Notes under the pieces: model-generated | What the model was told of the DNA's origin: nothing | The model's database searches: none | What the model saw: the letters and a program-made list of their open reading frames with translations, nothing else | Made by a program: the position numbers and the translations under genes | Source of the DNA: Gorsachius magnificus | Lineage: Eukaryota; Chordata; Aves; Pelecaniformes; Ardeidae | Direction: 5' to 3' | Length of the DNA: 64,000 bases | Assembly (NCBI GenBank): GCA_034008185.1 | Contig: CM067081.1 | Span: forward strand, 152,240,258 to 152,304,257 | Shown here: positions 1 to 14,269 of the stretch, piece after piece | Position numbering within the stretch: position 1 is the stretch's first letter | Layout: every line of letters starts with the position of its first letter

Positions 1-2910
1 TTTATCATAGGGAGACACCGCTCCAATGGCTTAGATGCTCTGTGGAGTAACATAAAACAGAGTTGTATACAATTTGGGGTAGGGGGAGAGAGGGAGGACA
101 CACACTCTGGTTTCAGTCATTTAAAGATCCCATGGATATTCCTGGGGTTGTTTTGGTGATAAATACTGTTCCTCTGCCACGCTGGAATGCGCAGACAGTG
201 CTCTGCTGGAGCAAGTCGAGCATCTGCTTTTAATGCAAACACAGGACTTTCTAAATGAGAGGACTAAACACATTCCTGGTGCCAGACCCTAGCATCAAGA
301 GGTTTGGTTGTTTTGGTTAATCTGTAGTTAGCACACATATTGTGCTGGGTGGAATTTGTTATCAGCCGTAGTTACAGGCAGCTCCAAGGCTGTATGGAGC
401 TGTGAGGCTCTTCAGCGTTTCCAGTTCTGCTGTCGGGCTGCCTGTTTTACAAGAGTGTGTGTGTGTTTGCTCCATTTTGGTTTTAATTATCAGTGGTAAA
501 TATGCTTCAGGAGTAAAATATGTTTTGTCAGGAGAAATCTGGAAGTGCTTTCTCAGGAGAAAAATAATTAGAAAGGTTAATGAAATCCACTCTGTAAAAG
601 ACTTTAAACTCATTTGCTTGGAGATGTGAAGCAGATGCTTTGTTCACAAAACTATATTAAATTAGCCCTAGGGGGGTCCCATTACTTTTTCTCGAGTACA
701 GCAAAAATGGCAAATTAAATATATATCAATTTTAAACAATGAAGATAAAGTCTGCTTTCAAACATGTACAGTGCCCCATGCAAACCACAGTCATTTTACT
801 CTGTGCTTTGTTTCACACAAATCTTAGGAGAGTGAAAATTGGAATTGTAGCTTTTCTGTATTAGAACGATAGATCTCCTTGGAGAGGCTGTGTAGGAATG
901 TGATTTTAACGGGATGGCAGAATCAATACCGAAAGCCCTGCCTGGCAAGTCAGTTCCTTGCAACAAATGGAGACCAACTTTGGGAACAATTTCCTATTGA
1001 GGAAAACAGAGCCAATGGGTTGCCCCTCGCCGAGAAGGGCTCTTTTTTTGCAGAGAGGTTTTTCAGGAGAGGTTGTATGTGCATGCAGAATTGTGAAGGG
1101 CCTTATCCTGCTCTTTTTGGTCTTTTGAACTACCTGTGCTGAGCCACGAGAAGCTGAAGTGTGCTGGGACTGGCCCAGCAGCACTCTCTCTCTCTCTGAT
1201 ATCTCCAGGGCAGTACACTAGCTTCTATCAAGTTTGCTCTGGCAACAGCGCTAGTAACACTCACCTGACGCAGATCACATCCATGACTCTCACTCAGCAC
1301 CTGCTTGTGCCTATCTGGCTAAAATTTTGGCTGTGGTTCCAACACGCAGCCTTCCTCATGGGACGTTATAACCCAGATGTTTCAACCAGAAGAGGCAGGG
1401 GCTAGCTAGATAAATCTGTTGTTGGGCTGCATATAAGAACAGTCTTAATCTCCCATCAGTTTTAGAAACATTGCTTGTGCAGACTGTGTTTGCTCCTGTA
1501 ATCCAGAGAGAAAACAGATTTTACAACACAAAACCTTGTTCAGGTGTTGGTGCAAGCATGCCTCGAACCTGTTGTGACCCCACCATTGGTGCTAATGTGG
1601 AATAAATTGCTGGAGTGAGAGATGCACAAAAACCATTAAAATGGGCAATTTTGAGTTCTGTGAATTTCCTCCCTTTGAGGTTGGCAGTTCCATCCGTCAT
1701 TTCACTTACTTACAATAGGTTTGTTATCTCTGCAAATAATTTTTCACTACTGAAAGCATATCCATCCCTCTGCTGGGATTAAGGCAGAAATTTGCAAGGA
1801 ACAGATGTAACTTTGGGGCTAAGATAAGAGAAGCTGTTTCTCAAGAAAACACTTGAGGGGAATTAATGCTGCTCAGTGTGTTTCTTGATCACTGGTTGAG
1901 CAAAGTTCTCATGTTTTCTCAGGCTGATGGGACAGTAATATAAAACTTCTGCATTTTATCCCCTTGTTCTATATGCTCAAATTTATGACTTCCCTTTTGT
2001 CTGGCTAAACCTAAAGGTGTATGATATAGGAAAAGCTACTTGGCATCAATACAGAAATGTAGTTCAGTCTGAGGCACAGAGAAAACAATTGCAGAGGCAG
2101 ATCTCTTAATGGAATGTGAGGTTTTCATTTTATTGCTTCACTTCTTCCCAGGTCATCTGTCCCGGGTGACCTCCTTGAGTAATATTCTTTAAGCACAATA
2201 AATACATTCCTCTCAGGTATGTTGGTGATGGGCCCAGCCTCAAGCTCTCCTCTCACAACTGTGAAGTGCTAATAAGGCAGCTTCTCTGTAGCCTTCCATT
2301 GTTTCCTGCTTGCATTTTTTTTTACAACACTCCTGGGATCTGAAATGTGATTTATTTATCTTTTTTCTCTATCCAGCTGAAGACATTACATCACTTGTGC
2401 TGGGTAACGGTGCCCTTCCCAGTAACTCTCTGTTTGGCTACCCCTTCCCACAGTTTGAGCCCGAGTGAACTTGCCTCCGACTGGGAAAGAGGAAAGCCCA
2501 CCTCCCCATCCTCCATCCTCTTCTCTCCCTTCTCCCCCAGGCTCTACTCCACGGGAAATGGGAATCCTGCTACATAAACTTGATGTGGGGTACCCAGCCA
2601 CGCTCTGCCTGGCTAAGGGGCCTTCTGCCCAAGTCATGCTGGCTGTAGTTATTTCTTTCCTTTGCCTGGTGCTTTATTCTCCTCAGAACTGAAGTTTACA
2701 GACCCCATATTAAACAAAATATCCCCAAATTCTGTGCAACTGAAAGGAAAGGTGGCCCTGGGCCATTCATTTGTTGTCTCCTCACTCAACAAGAACACCA
2801 GGGGACGGGAGTCTTGCCCTAAAGAGTTGCTGTCTTTGTAGAGCTCACCAAACAGTTTCAGAAGCCAGTTTTTTGCCTTCTAGGATCAGGCACCTGGCAT
2901 AAGAGAAAAC

Positions 2911-2955
2911 TAAAAAAAAAAACCAAACCAGAACCAAACCAAACCAAAACCACAC
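2911..2955. repeat. A-rich (CCAAA)n simple repeat
   Basis: A nine-A run followed by imperfect CCAAA units (AACCAAACCAGAACCAAACC and onward). Intergenic simple repeat. Confidence 0.75.
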
Positions 2956-5900
2956 TCCCCAAACACAACAGAAAAAAGCAAAAGAAAGAGAAGATGTTGG
3001 TAGGGTTCACACCACTGAAGTGCTCTGGCTGGGGCACCCCCATAGGCTGTGTGTGGCCATAAGCTCATAAATTCATCTGGGGAGTCACTGCGGTGTTCAG
3101 GGCTGCCAAACCAGTGTCTTCTCCTGGGTCTTCAGGCTCCCACAGCGCAGCCAGGTTGTCTTCACTTAGCTGAAAGGCGCCCTCCAGGGAAGAGGCCCAT
3201 TGGCTTCAGCTAACTCACCTATGGTATATGAACCTGGAATTGCCATCTTCCTGCTCCCGTATTGCTCCTCGTCATCCTGCTTTTATTTTTCGATCTCTCC
3301 TCTCCCACTCTCTCTTTTTTACCCTGTATTGGTTTCCCTGGCCAAAGTGACTCTTACAGAACTGCTACAAGGCACTGAAATAACTCCTTTAAAAGCCTAG
3401 TTGTTGGTATGCGGGAGGGAGTTTGTAGTTAAACTGCTTTTACTTCCTCAGCAGTAATATTGCAAGTTGAATAGAGTGCCAGGGTCAAAAGTATCTTTTT
3501 CTGGCTTAATTCCTCATTTGTACATGCTTGTATTGTAGGAAACAGGAGCACGTTAGAACAGCAGCAGCTGTGGCCTCAACACTTTTTTCTCATTCCCCAC
3601 AAAGACTCCAGTGCTCAATACCACCTGAAAGGATTGTCAAACTGTCACGGAGGAGTTTCACCTATCAAAGGTGTTGTATAATGAAAAGGAATAAGAGTAT
3701 TCAGTTAAAAGTGCATTTACCCCATTAGGCTGAATGCATTTTTTCCTTTCTTCTATTTTTTTAATGATAGCTTTCACAGTTGGAATAGGGGTACTTGCAT
3801 ACCACACTGCAGACAGTTCTTAACTTTTGGTCAGTAAGCATTGATTTTATTGTCCTAATACCTCTTGTTTTACTTGGATGCCTTCTTATCAGAATCAGAG
3901 GCCCTGTGAGATCCCAAAACAATACCCTTATTTTGTTATGTGGTAGCCTGTCAGGTTTTATTTCCTAAATATGTTTCAAGTTGCATCCACACCCTAAATG
4001 CCTTTAATAGTTTGATTCTGTCATGTCAGGACTCCTAACCTTGATGTCAAAACACTCTCGGGTGCAGCTCATATTCACTAAAACTGCCGTATATGGCTAC
4101 ATGTCCCTTTGCAAAATTCCTGGAAAAGTGATTAATGCACTGGCGGTGAGGAAAGCACACATGGGTCCACCCTACTGAAGAAACTAGGACTCATTCAAGG
4201 AAAGGTGGGGTTAGTGGTACTTTATTAACCAAAGGATTTCATGGGAAGAAAGATGTTACCTCTGGAAATTTGCTGTTCAGCAGCACAGGAATTCTGATTA
4301 ATTGCTCCTGGCGAATTGCTCCCGGCGGCAGTGTTAGGTTACACCTTCATGAGAAAGGCTCACTGGAACAGGACCTGGACTGCCCAGTCCCTCCTGCCAG
4401 CGGTCTGGAAGCATTTAGTCCTTTTTTGATTTCTTTTGTTACCTTGGGCCTAAATATTTATAGCACCATCACCCTGCATCATGGAGGGACACGCTGGTAC
4501 GTGCTTTCGGGTACCTGAGCCGCAGAGGTTTAACTGCGGCTCTCCCACCCCTGGGGTGTGTTACCTCTGAGGTCCCTGGGGACTTTTGTGCATCTCTGGT
4601 CCCTTTTATTTTTTGTGTCTTCCACTTCCCTTTGCTTCTGGTAACACAAAACCCGAAAAAGCTAGAAAGCTAGAAGTAGGAAAATATTTTGTTCAGTCCA
4701 AAATACAGCAATTTTTTTTTTGCCCCAAAATGCGATGGTTTTTCTTTTCTTGTAAATCTTAATTGGAACCTTTTTCAGAGTTTCTGAAATGGTGGTTTCT
4801 TACCCAATGCTACTGAGATTTGGTTTCTAAGAGAAATCACTGTGCTTTCCCTTCCAGGGCTAATATTATCAGGGATCTGCTCTGCGGTGGCAGTGTGGGA
4901 GTGCGTGCCCAGCAAGTAGGGAAAATTATGCAGGGTTGAGTGGAGTCGGGGGTACAGAACTGCTTGTGCTAAAACCGGTGGGGATAGGAGCAGAAGGGCA
5001 CCTCTCTTCCCCCTCCTTCTGGTGTGCTGGGGAGGGGTGGCTGCAGCCCAGGCTGGCTGGGGGTGCCTCTGGTGTCCCCCTCCCCTGAGTGCCTGTCATG
5101 CGCGGTGTCGGTTTGGGGGCGATCCTGTCTCTCAGGAGCAGCCCTTGGAGCTGTGCCCCCTCTGCAGCGCGACGCCTGGGGAGACAGGGTGCAGCAGGGC
5201 AGGAGGCCTTGGCGTGGTCCTCTTTGCTCTCCTCCGCCCTCAGTCCCTGCACCCGGCTTTGCTTTTGCGCTGATGTCGCTGCTGTTGCCGTCATAGGGAA
5301 GGCGGCAACAGGTGCAAGGTCCCAGCACCGAGGCTGGATCCTTTCATCTCTAAACTCTACTAAAACTTATTGCCTCTCCTGATAATCCCGCAGAGTGCCA
5401 GGTGTGGCAGTGGAAGCAATGCCGGGTGAGTCACCGCACACTCCCTGGTGGCACTTCCCAGGCGGAGGCCAACGCCTTCTCCTGGTTGCTCCGCTGGGCT
5501 GGCTTCAAGCAAACCCAGTGGGTTGGTCCCAGCAGCAATGAAGGGCTATGCCAGGCATGGGCTGGGGCTGGCGGGGGGAGGCTATGCTCTCCTGCTGTGG
5601 GGGGATTTAGTTTACAGCTGTGAATTCACAGGGATGTGTTGATTTCTCATATGTAAGCTGTGGCTGCAGTAAAGCGCGGGAGAGACCTTCGGTGGAAATT
5701 ACAGGTGAAAAACCAGAGTGATCCCATTTAAACCAAAATTGAGGATGGGTGTGTCTTTCCTGTCTAGAGTTCAGCTGGCCAGCTGTAAACAAAATAGCTC
5801 CAACAGCCTTTTATTTCTACGAGCAATCAGATATCGCTCGCCAGGTGTAGATACGCCATGCTTTGCAGAGCTAAATCCCAGCTATAGACAAAGGACTCAG

Positions 5901-8427
5901 GGGAGTGAAACCATGTTAGGCAACTCCTGGTGCACAGAGCTAATGTGTAAACATGACCCCACCCCGAGCTTTTAACTCCCCTGCACTCAGGTGGCCGTGG
6001 AGCAAGGAGAGCACCCTCTGAGCAGCAGCACTTGGAGACCTGTCCCCCCATTCCCATCCCACATCTGGAATGGCTGAAACCTGCACAGCTGGGGCAGGCT
6101 CCCCTTGGGTGCTTTTTCTGTTTTCTTCCTCTAAGAAGATGGAGGGCACACCAGGGAAGAGTGGTAGCACTAGTTAGTGGTATTTTGGGCACCAGAGTTG
6201 CAACTTTTCTCCTGACTGGCAGGTATAGGTGAGGGGAAAACACACAGCCTGTTACACAACCCTTTCTTTTAATAAAGATCCAAATGTTGGTCCCCGTTTC
6301 TTCACAGAAATTACCCTAGTGAGTCCTAGCAATAGCTAATGAGGTCTCTCCTTGACAAGGTCAGCTTTTGACTTGGGCATCTCCACTTTGCTCAAGCCTC
6401 AAAATACTCAATTAGCTCCTTCACTAAATCCTGTTGGCTTTTGTGGGATGGCTGCTCTGACTAGGGGCTACCAGTGCATGGCCCACCTGTGGCTGGGGTG
6501 CTGTACCCTCTTGGAGGTCTGATGCTGCAACTTTCTGCCATGCAAGTCCTCAGTAATCCCAAAGGAAGAGCTTGCTTTGGCCAGCAGTTCAGAACCGCAG
6601 CTTTAAGTTACCAGGTAGTGTTGAAACAGCTTATGTTTGTGGGTTGCACGTAATACATGCTACTGCAGCTCTTCCAAGATTAATGAAATAATGGGCTATG
6701 ATAGGTATCTTTATGACTTGTTTAGTGGTTGTGCTCCTGACTCAGTGGGCAATCTAAGAGAATGCTTCCTGAAATTAATTACTTTTGGGGCAATTAACAT
6801 CATCCTTGATCATGAAACAATGCAAGCAACAAGCCTTCTGGTTTTTCTTATCTCCCTAGGGAGGAAGTACAGGTATGGGACCTGAGTCAAACAGGTTCAA
6901 GCCAGAGAAGACTTGAAAAGGGTGACTCCTCTGGCCCTCTAAAGAAAAGAGGGAGGGAGAACCTCTTTCCAGACCCTAACATATAAGGTTATGACCCACT
7001 TTCCTGGCTCACCACATGAAGAGAGCATGGTGGCGTGGTATGATAGACATGCATGCTAACATTGAGATATTCTTTTCCTGGAGTGTTTGTCTTCTGATCA
7101 GCTAACACTGCATTTCATGGGACCTGGCTCGTTCCTTGAAAGCCCTGACCTGCAGGTGTGACACACAAACTGGCCAGAGATGAGACTGGCTGGAGACCTG
7201 TGACGGGACTTGGGAACTTCACTGAAAGGCACATATAAATCAATTACATGAAGTAACAGCAAGAAAGAGGATAGCTAGGAGACCCAGTTACTGTCATTGT
7301 GGTCTTGATTTCTCCTGAGGACTGTGGCAGGAGTCTTCCTCCTCTGATGAGTAAGGTGCCCATCAGGTCATGCATGTCAGAGCCATAGCCAAGGCTGGTG
7401 ACATGCCAGACTGAACCCTGCCAGAGTGTCTGTGGGCAGAGCCTCAGCCTGCCCCTGGCCATGTGTGCCTGCCCTGGCCTAATGCCACATGTGCCTGACA
7501 CCCAGGCAAGCTCTCTGGAGAGCTACCCAGGCTTAAAGAAGCCACAGAAAGAAGGTGAAAACAGAGAAGGCAATGTCAAATAAATACCAGAATTGATGCA
7601 AGAGAAGGCAAAGGGAAAGTATAGTCATGAGGGAGGAAACAGCAACAATTTAAATTGGTTTAAACTACTGCAAAACCACACTCTGAGCCAGCAAAGACAT
7701 CCAGGTTGAAACACAGGATTTCCCTGTCCTGTATGGTGATGTTGTGGCTCCCTGTCTTTACTTTGTTGTCCACAGTAAACATCCCTCAATGCAAGCTTCA
7801 GACTTCCAAGTGCTCCATAAAACTGCTGAATGATCATGTCTTGAATAACCTCCCTAAGGAAGCATTGCAACTACTTGCAATTTACAACTGGTTGAAAACT
7901 AGTCAGCAATCGGATCAGACTGGAGGGGCATTCTTTACCTACAGAGTCAAAGTACAATTAACCAATGGTTCATAATACCTTGAGGCAATCTCACTTTGGT
8001 TTCATCCATCTGTTTTTTTCTCTTTCGGCTCAATTCATAGTCAATTAACTCCCACTTTAAATCACAGGACATCTTTTTGCTCGAAGTCAGTCTTCTCTGG
8101 TTGAGCTTGTGTGAAGACACAGTGGTGACGGCAAATCAGGGAGTCTACTCACTCACCGTTCCTCCAGCTTAATTTCAAAGGGAGAAGCATTTTTCAAATG
8201 TGGGTGAGAAAAGCCACTGTGAGATCACCTAGTAAATCCTTAGCAGGCAGTTTATTAGGCACTCTCAGTCTCTGTCCTTATTTATCGTCAGAAGGGACCT
8301 CCATATATCATACCAGAGATTAGGTTGGTGTGACTGGTCTATAAATTCCTGGCCTGCTTTTTACCCTCTCTAACAATACACCTTATGCTTAATCACCCTC
8401 TGGTCCTTTTGAACCTCACCACTTGTG

Positions 8428-8451
8428 CTGGAGATAACTAGTTATCTCCAG
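8428..8451. promoter_or_regulatory. 24-bp perfect palindrome with two GATA motifs
   Basis: Arm CTGGAGATAACT at 8,428-8,439 is followed immediately by its exact reverse complement AGTTATCTCCAG at 8,440-8,451, with no spacer. Each arm contains an AGATAA GATA-factor consensus, so the site presents two inverted GATA motifs. Function is unknown; it is intergenic. Confidence 0.4.
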
Positions 8452-10932
8452 AGATTATTTCAGTTTACGTATTCTAGTATATGTTTTACTAGACCCTAAC
8501 AACTGCAATATGTATTTTATTAGATTAGTGATTAACATGTTTTTCGTCCAGTCTGTCTTGTTTCATCTATCTCCTTTATCTTAGCAAGATTTTGCGTGTG
8601 TCCTCTTAGAGCACTGCTTGATCTACATGAGAAGTTGAAGATGAGCTTAGGCATTTGACTTGGCCAACTCTGATACTGTACTGAGTCTAACAAGAAAGCA
8701 GTTGGGCCACTGAAACTAATACAGTTCAAACTTCTTAGATAGCTGGATATGCTACAGGCCTTGCTGGAACAGTTTTCTTCATTTTCCTTTTTAGTTTACA
8801 ACTGGAAAAGAATATATGGCACAGGTGAAATAAAAGTATGAGGAATGATTTTAGTAGCATAAACACCAAGGTGAGAATTCCCTGTGAAAGGAAACACACT
8901 ATCCCGAGAAGAAATCTGAGCAGATCTCAGCTTCTGCAAAATAATTTCTGCAGAGCTATGAAACTATAGAGATGAAATACAAAATGTTATGCGCTCTGTC
9001 TGAAAATCTAGTCATTTTAATTAAGCTGTCTTCTTCCACTCTGGCCAAGCTAGAAAAGTAGTTTTCTTGAATGCTTGCAAGATGTTTTTAGTATTGTCAT
9101 TAAAGGAGCTACATTTTCACAAAGCCTTAAATGCTCTGAGCATGAATTGGGAGCAGTTTGCAGTCAGGATCTCCAGACAGTTCTTAAAAAACCCCAGTTG
9201 GATCCTGTCCTCCCTGGCAGGCAGACCTGCCTGGCTGCCAGTTCCCAGGGGAGAGCAGCACTGTGGCAGCACTGGCAGGGTCTCACCCTTGCGGGCAGTG
9301 AATCACCAAAGTGATATTTCAGTGCAGATTTCTGTGCTGAGGCTGCCTATAAAGACAGCGTTGCTTTTAGGCAACCTCCCCCCCCAAACACATGCCCGTG
9401 TGCGTGCACACACGTACAGGTGCCCGCCTTGCGGGAAAACTGTTGCTGGCCGTCTGGAGGGCCAGAGGGTTGCTCTGACACGCTGACACATCTCCGGTGC
9501 AGCCAACGCAAAATTTTTTCCCTCTGGAAATGTTCAAAACCAGCCTAGATAAGCAGTAACTTCTTCAACATTTCACGTGGTAAAAGAATCTTGTTTTCTT
9601 GTACGTTTTTTCTGATTCTGGCAGAAATATGTTTGGGAAGGCTGTGCTTTCATGTATGATTGTTATTATAATGATGAGAAAGTTATTCTGAAATACAAAG
9701 GGTTTGTTTCTAACAAGGGGTTCGTTGCCCAAACCGGGCTAGAAAAACCAGCTCTTCTAGTTTACCTGAGCTGTTTACCCTTCTAATTCTCCTTTCTAAT
9801 GTGAGTTAAAAACAGGGTCTTGTTGTTTTTTCTGTATTTGTATTTTTTTAGGTGCCAGGTGAATTTGCTTAGCTGGTAGGTAGACGAGCCACTGCTGCTC
9901 TTGTCCATGCAGGGAGCATTTAAAAGTAATGTTGTAAATATACCACGTTCCCACTTTTCTACAGTTAACTTTTGGCATGGGACTTGACTTTGTGGTCGTA
10001 AATGAACTGCAGACATGTTTTAATGGCAACATTTAAAATGTAGCAGAAGCTTTTATCTAAACTTGGCACCTAAATGCCTCCTTCCAGGATTGTGGGGATG
10101 GGTTGCCAAAGTAAGTTCTCTTCAGCATTTATCTGTGCATCTGGCCCTGTCTTGGCATGGGATAGGCCTGTCTAGTGTGAAATGAAGTTACAGCTTCAGC
10201 ATAATGTTGAAATGTAATAAATTAAAGCCTCTAGCCAGATGAAATTTCTAATTGGTATGTCACTTGCAAGTGAGGGAAAGGCTCAGACAGGTTCAGCGTT
10301 CTGCCTGAGTTGCAGAACTGCCGTAATTACCCTGTGTGGTTTTTAATATTGCTGAGGAAAAAGGCGCACTAATTTTTAGAACGACAGTCTGCTACCAATA
10401 TGCAGCTGGCATCTAAGCCTTTCAACCAGATGAAGTGTTCGTGAGCAGTAAGGCAGGGTCAGAAATTGTTGTTGCCAACACACGCTGAGTTATAAAGTAC
10501 GGCGAAGTCTTGTGGATATAAACATTAGACTGCCATTAAGACTGTGATCTGATTTCAAGGTTAAACTCTTCCTCTCTGTTCCAATGAACAGCATATGCTG
10601 GAAACATGAGAGGACAGACTTAAAAATGTAATTTTACTGCTGGTCCTTCCTAACTTTCAATGCTTGACTTTTCCCCCCAGTCCTGGGGACATTGTTTTTA
10701 TATCCAATGTACATAAATTTATATAGACATGCACAAACACACACATGTATATATAGAGAGGTATTGGAATTTAGTGTCCCTGAGTAGATTTCACACCTTT
10801 CTAGAAACAACCTAGGTGATATGAAAGCTCTCCTGGCAAAAGGGTGTCCTTGAGCATGAGAAAGATCCTATTATGTGTGGGAGTTGCTGAATATATTTAA
10901 TCTACATTTGTCTGTCAGAAGTAATAAATCGC

Positions 10933-10952
10933 AAAAAAAAAAAAAAAAAAAA
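10933..10952 (+). repeat. 20-A homopolymer, preceded by AATAAA
   Basis: A run of 20 adenines preceded within a few bases by AGTAATAAATCGC. It may be a simple A expansion or the tail of an old retroposed transcript. Nothing upstream resembles a known gene. Confidence 0.7.
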
Positions 10953-13900
10953 GTAGCTGATAGTTATTTGACCTTGAAAGTGGAGTTAATACCCAACCAA
11001 CTCCTGAACCTGCTGTGCTTATAGCAGTGCAAATGCTCACGGACGCAGGTAGTGCTGCCCGGAGCATTGATGCTCTTTGATATCAACTTTGTTTAATAGC
11101 TATCAAAAATAATTTACCAGGAAAAAGTGAAGGACAGCACTTTATCTGAAGAAGGTACTTTCAATTCCTGTCAATATATATATATAATCGGTGTTTCCAG
11201 AAAATAAGCTGGAATGGTGCATTGTGCATCTGCCAACTGCCACCTTGGAAAGGCAGCACAGCACTTCTAAGCTTCACTCTCTCGCAAATGTCTTCAAGTA
11301 TTCAGTGGCCAAAGTCAAGCAGATAGAAATCACCAAAATTACAGTCCATCCAAACTGTAAAAAAGTGGTGTTAAATGACAGATTTATCAATATCCTTGTG
11401 GCCTTTCTGATCTCTTGAAAAATTTCTCCAGGTCTTTGGTCACATGGCTGTGATCCAACTGCGTGATTTTTGTAGCCTTATTCTGAGGTTGGGTCTGGGC
11501 TGCAGGACTGTCTTCATCAAGCTGGTTTATACAGCTGAGTTCAGGCATGTTGAGCTGCAGTATGGATAGATTACCTATAGATTTGGAAAACCTATGATTT
11601 ATTTTTTTTAATAGTAAGAACAAACTATATATTATGAAAAAAGCACTAAACCAATACATTTCAGTCTTAGCTTATGCCTGTCCATACTATAACCATAAGT
11701 TACGCAGATCTTCCCTTTCGTATTTCTTTCAGTAAGGATGGCCTCGCACCCACATGTTCTTTATGCTCATGAGGGTTCCACAGCGTCCATTGCTGCTACA
11801 GTACATCAGTAAAGAGCAGATCCAAAGAGATCTATTGGCTGAAACCAGAAAAGACTATTAAAAAAAAAAAACAAACCACACAGCAGATTTTCAAGTTGGT
11901 ATACAGTCATATAACTGTGCACTCTTTAGTGAAAAGATTTGATTGACACTGCTATCACTGCCTCCAGCTCCACAGGGATAAGTGAGTATTGCCAGGAACA
12001 GGGATTGTTTTGTTGCTAAACTTTTACACTGTTCCAAAACAGAGTTGCTATGACCCTTTTTTTTTTTTTTCTCCATGTGGCATACAGCCCTATACATTCA
12101 TTTCACATGCATGTGGGCTCCTAGCAGACACTGAAAAAATTCCACTTGGTGCAACTATCGTCCTTTTAAGAAGCTTTTTTTTAAGTATTAAAGAACAAAC
12201 TACCACGTCAGTACTTTGCTGAGGAAGTGGCATGAATTGTCATCACTGGAGAATAACCTGAGGTGGATATTTTAGGGTAAAATGGAGCTATGGCCCTGTG
12301 GTTCTTGAAGTGGCACAGGTGAAACTGATTTACCCATTGCTCTTCTAGAGGATGCCAGGGAAGACTGGTTGTTTTGAAGGGCACCAAGTTCATAACAGAG
12401 TTTACTGATGCCAAGAGCCTTTCATTGATCTGACAGGTGAGCAACAATAAATAGATTACCTTTGGGTGCAGGAATCCAGTAAACTCTTCAAGAACAGGTA
12501 AAACTTGTTCTTTTCCTGCAGTACGTTCTGAACCATAACATTTATATGGAGAATGAGATTCGAGCGCAGTATTCAGGTTGTTATTTCCTCTGTACTTCTG
12601 TGTACGCAGAGGCTCAGTTACACAGTACTAAAGAGTAGTTCTGTCCCCAGGCGGGATTATATGATTTTTTCTTAAAGTGTCTACATGCTTTAGGAATAAA
12701 AATCCCAATTTTTATATGTGGCTCACGATGGCAAGTAGGCTTCTTAAGGCTTTAAACATCTTAAAAGGAAGACTCCAGGGCAGTTTTCCTACATAATGAG
12801 GTCTTTGGTGATTCCTAAAATATTTACCTCCACTTACTCAGTTACCTTGTATCTGGACTCTGTGCTTCGGCTCTGCAGGCTTCTCAGTTTTGTAAGGAGA
12901 AAACTAACCCCTGTATTAGTAATCACTGCTAACAAGTTCATATATTTTCACAGAACTATAACTGAGTCTAGTCAATACAGCAGAATTTCTGAGACATGGG
13001 TGTTTCAGCAGATATTCCTTAAATTTTACATCAACAACGAAAGAAACATGGTTTTTATCTTGTGAACAAACTACCTCCAACTTCATTACTGCTGTTAGAA
13101 TAGGCGATTACTGTGTTATTCTGCCCTGGAGGCATAACAAGTAAATTATTTCTATACGATGTTCTTTCATATGATTTCTTAAAACTGGGCTCTTCCATCT
13201 TTTCATTTTTTTTCAGCATTTACCAAGTGACAGATGCAGTACAAACTTTACCCATCTATTAACTGCTATGCACAGGTCCAGATCTTTTCCTGTTCCTCTT
13301 GCCTAAGTAGGAACTAGGTTTCTAAATGTGTTTCAAAATACAAGCTCAGTCTCTATGGGCACTTCTTTAACCCATCCTAGGTTCCCAGGTGAGCTAGCAT
13401 CTCTAAAGCAGCAGACTAAAAATGGTCTCTAAGTTATCATATTAATTACAAAAGATGCTCCAGAATTTCAGACAGACTTCTACAGTACATTATCATCCTT
13501 CTACCCTTTCCTCCCTGATTTTAATATCTATCTTTAAGAAAAAAAAATAATTTAAAAGCATGAAGGCCCATAAACCAAGATGAATCTATACATCCAGGTC
13601 CTAGTGCTTTAACTAACCATAACCTCTAATATTTTTACCTACCAAACATGGTAACCAACATTAACGTGGTAACTGTAATGAGAAAACCAGGTGACACGTT
13701 ATGCAAACATTTGCACTGAGGGCCCAAGATGTGAATCTGCCTGGAAGCCACCTGTTGATTATAGCGGGGGAAAACAGCTAACGAACAAGGTTAGGTTTCC
13801 TCCTTATGTGAGACCTTCTTCACAATTGACTGCATTGCTCATTCATCAGCTAGGCAAGACTCAAAGTCCTTTAAGAGATCCAGACTCCTTCTTGATGTGG

Positions 13901-14269
13901 GGCTCACTTAAAAGCTCCTGATTAGTGAGTTGATTAAAGGAATTTCCAAAGCTGGCCCGGTCTGACTGATGGTGACTGTTACAGCTGTAATGTGAGAGTT
14001 ATACTGAAAGGAGAGGACAAAAGGATAAAAGTATGGTAGAGGAAGCTGTCAGCGCTGTGAAAAATCAAAGCTCAAAAAAAAGTACAGTAGATTCTGAAAA
14101 TAGATATGGGGAAGCTCTTTTGTAGTGATGATTTTAAGACCCACTTCAGTAAAGTCTGTAAGTTAGTGTTGTTTTTTTTCCTCAACTGTGGAAAACTATC
14201 TGCTTTGCTGTGAAGCCAAACTTTGTGCTAGGGAATAAGAAAAGGATCTTTCTTTGTGCTGCTGGAAGG

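Larger units (their letters stand above)
1..14264. other. Intergenic sequence, left flank
   Basis: No gene recognised on either strand. The open frames are short, lack domain motifs and overlap one another. Notable items are the A-rich simple repeat near 2.9 kb, the GC- and CpG-enriched block at about 4.9-5.6 kb, the palindrome at 8.43 kb and the 20-A run at 10.93 kb. I specifically looked for the mitochondrial tyrosyl-tRNA synthetase (YARS2), the human neighbour of PKP2, and saw none of its motifs. Confidence 0.7.

Noticed and set aside
2490..2545. Strong plus-strand splice-acceptor-like pyrimidine tract ending CCCCCAG
   Set aside because: No donor, exon or conserved peptide is associated with it; a pyrimidine-rich run alone is not evidence of a gene.
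4926..5382. Cluster of overlapping frames of 80-120 codons on both strands
   Set aside because: GC-rich DNA lacks stops by composition. The translations have no conserved motif, no splice structure and overlap in several frames.
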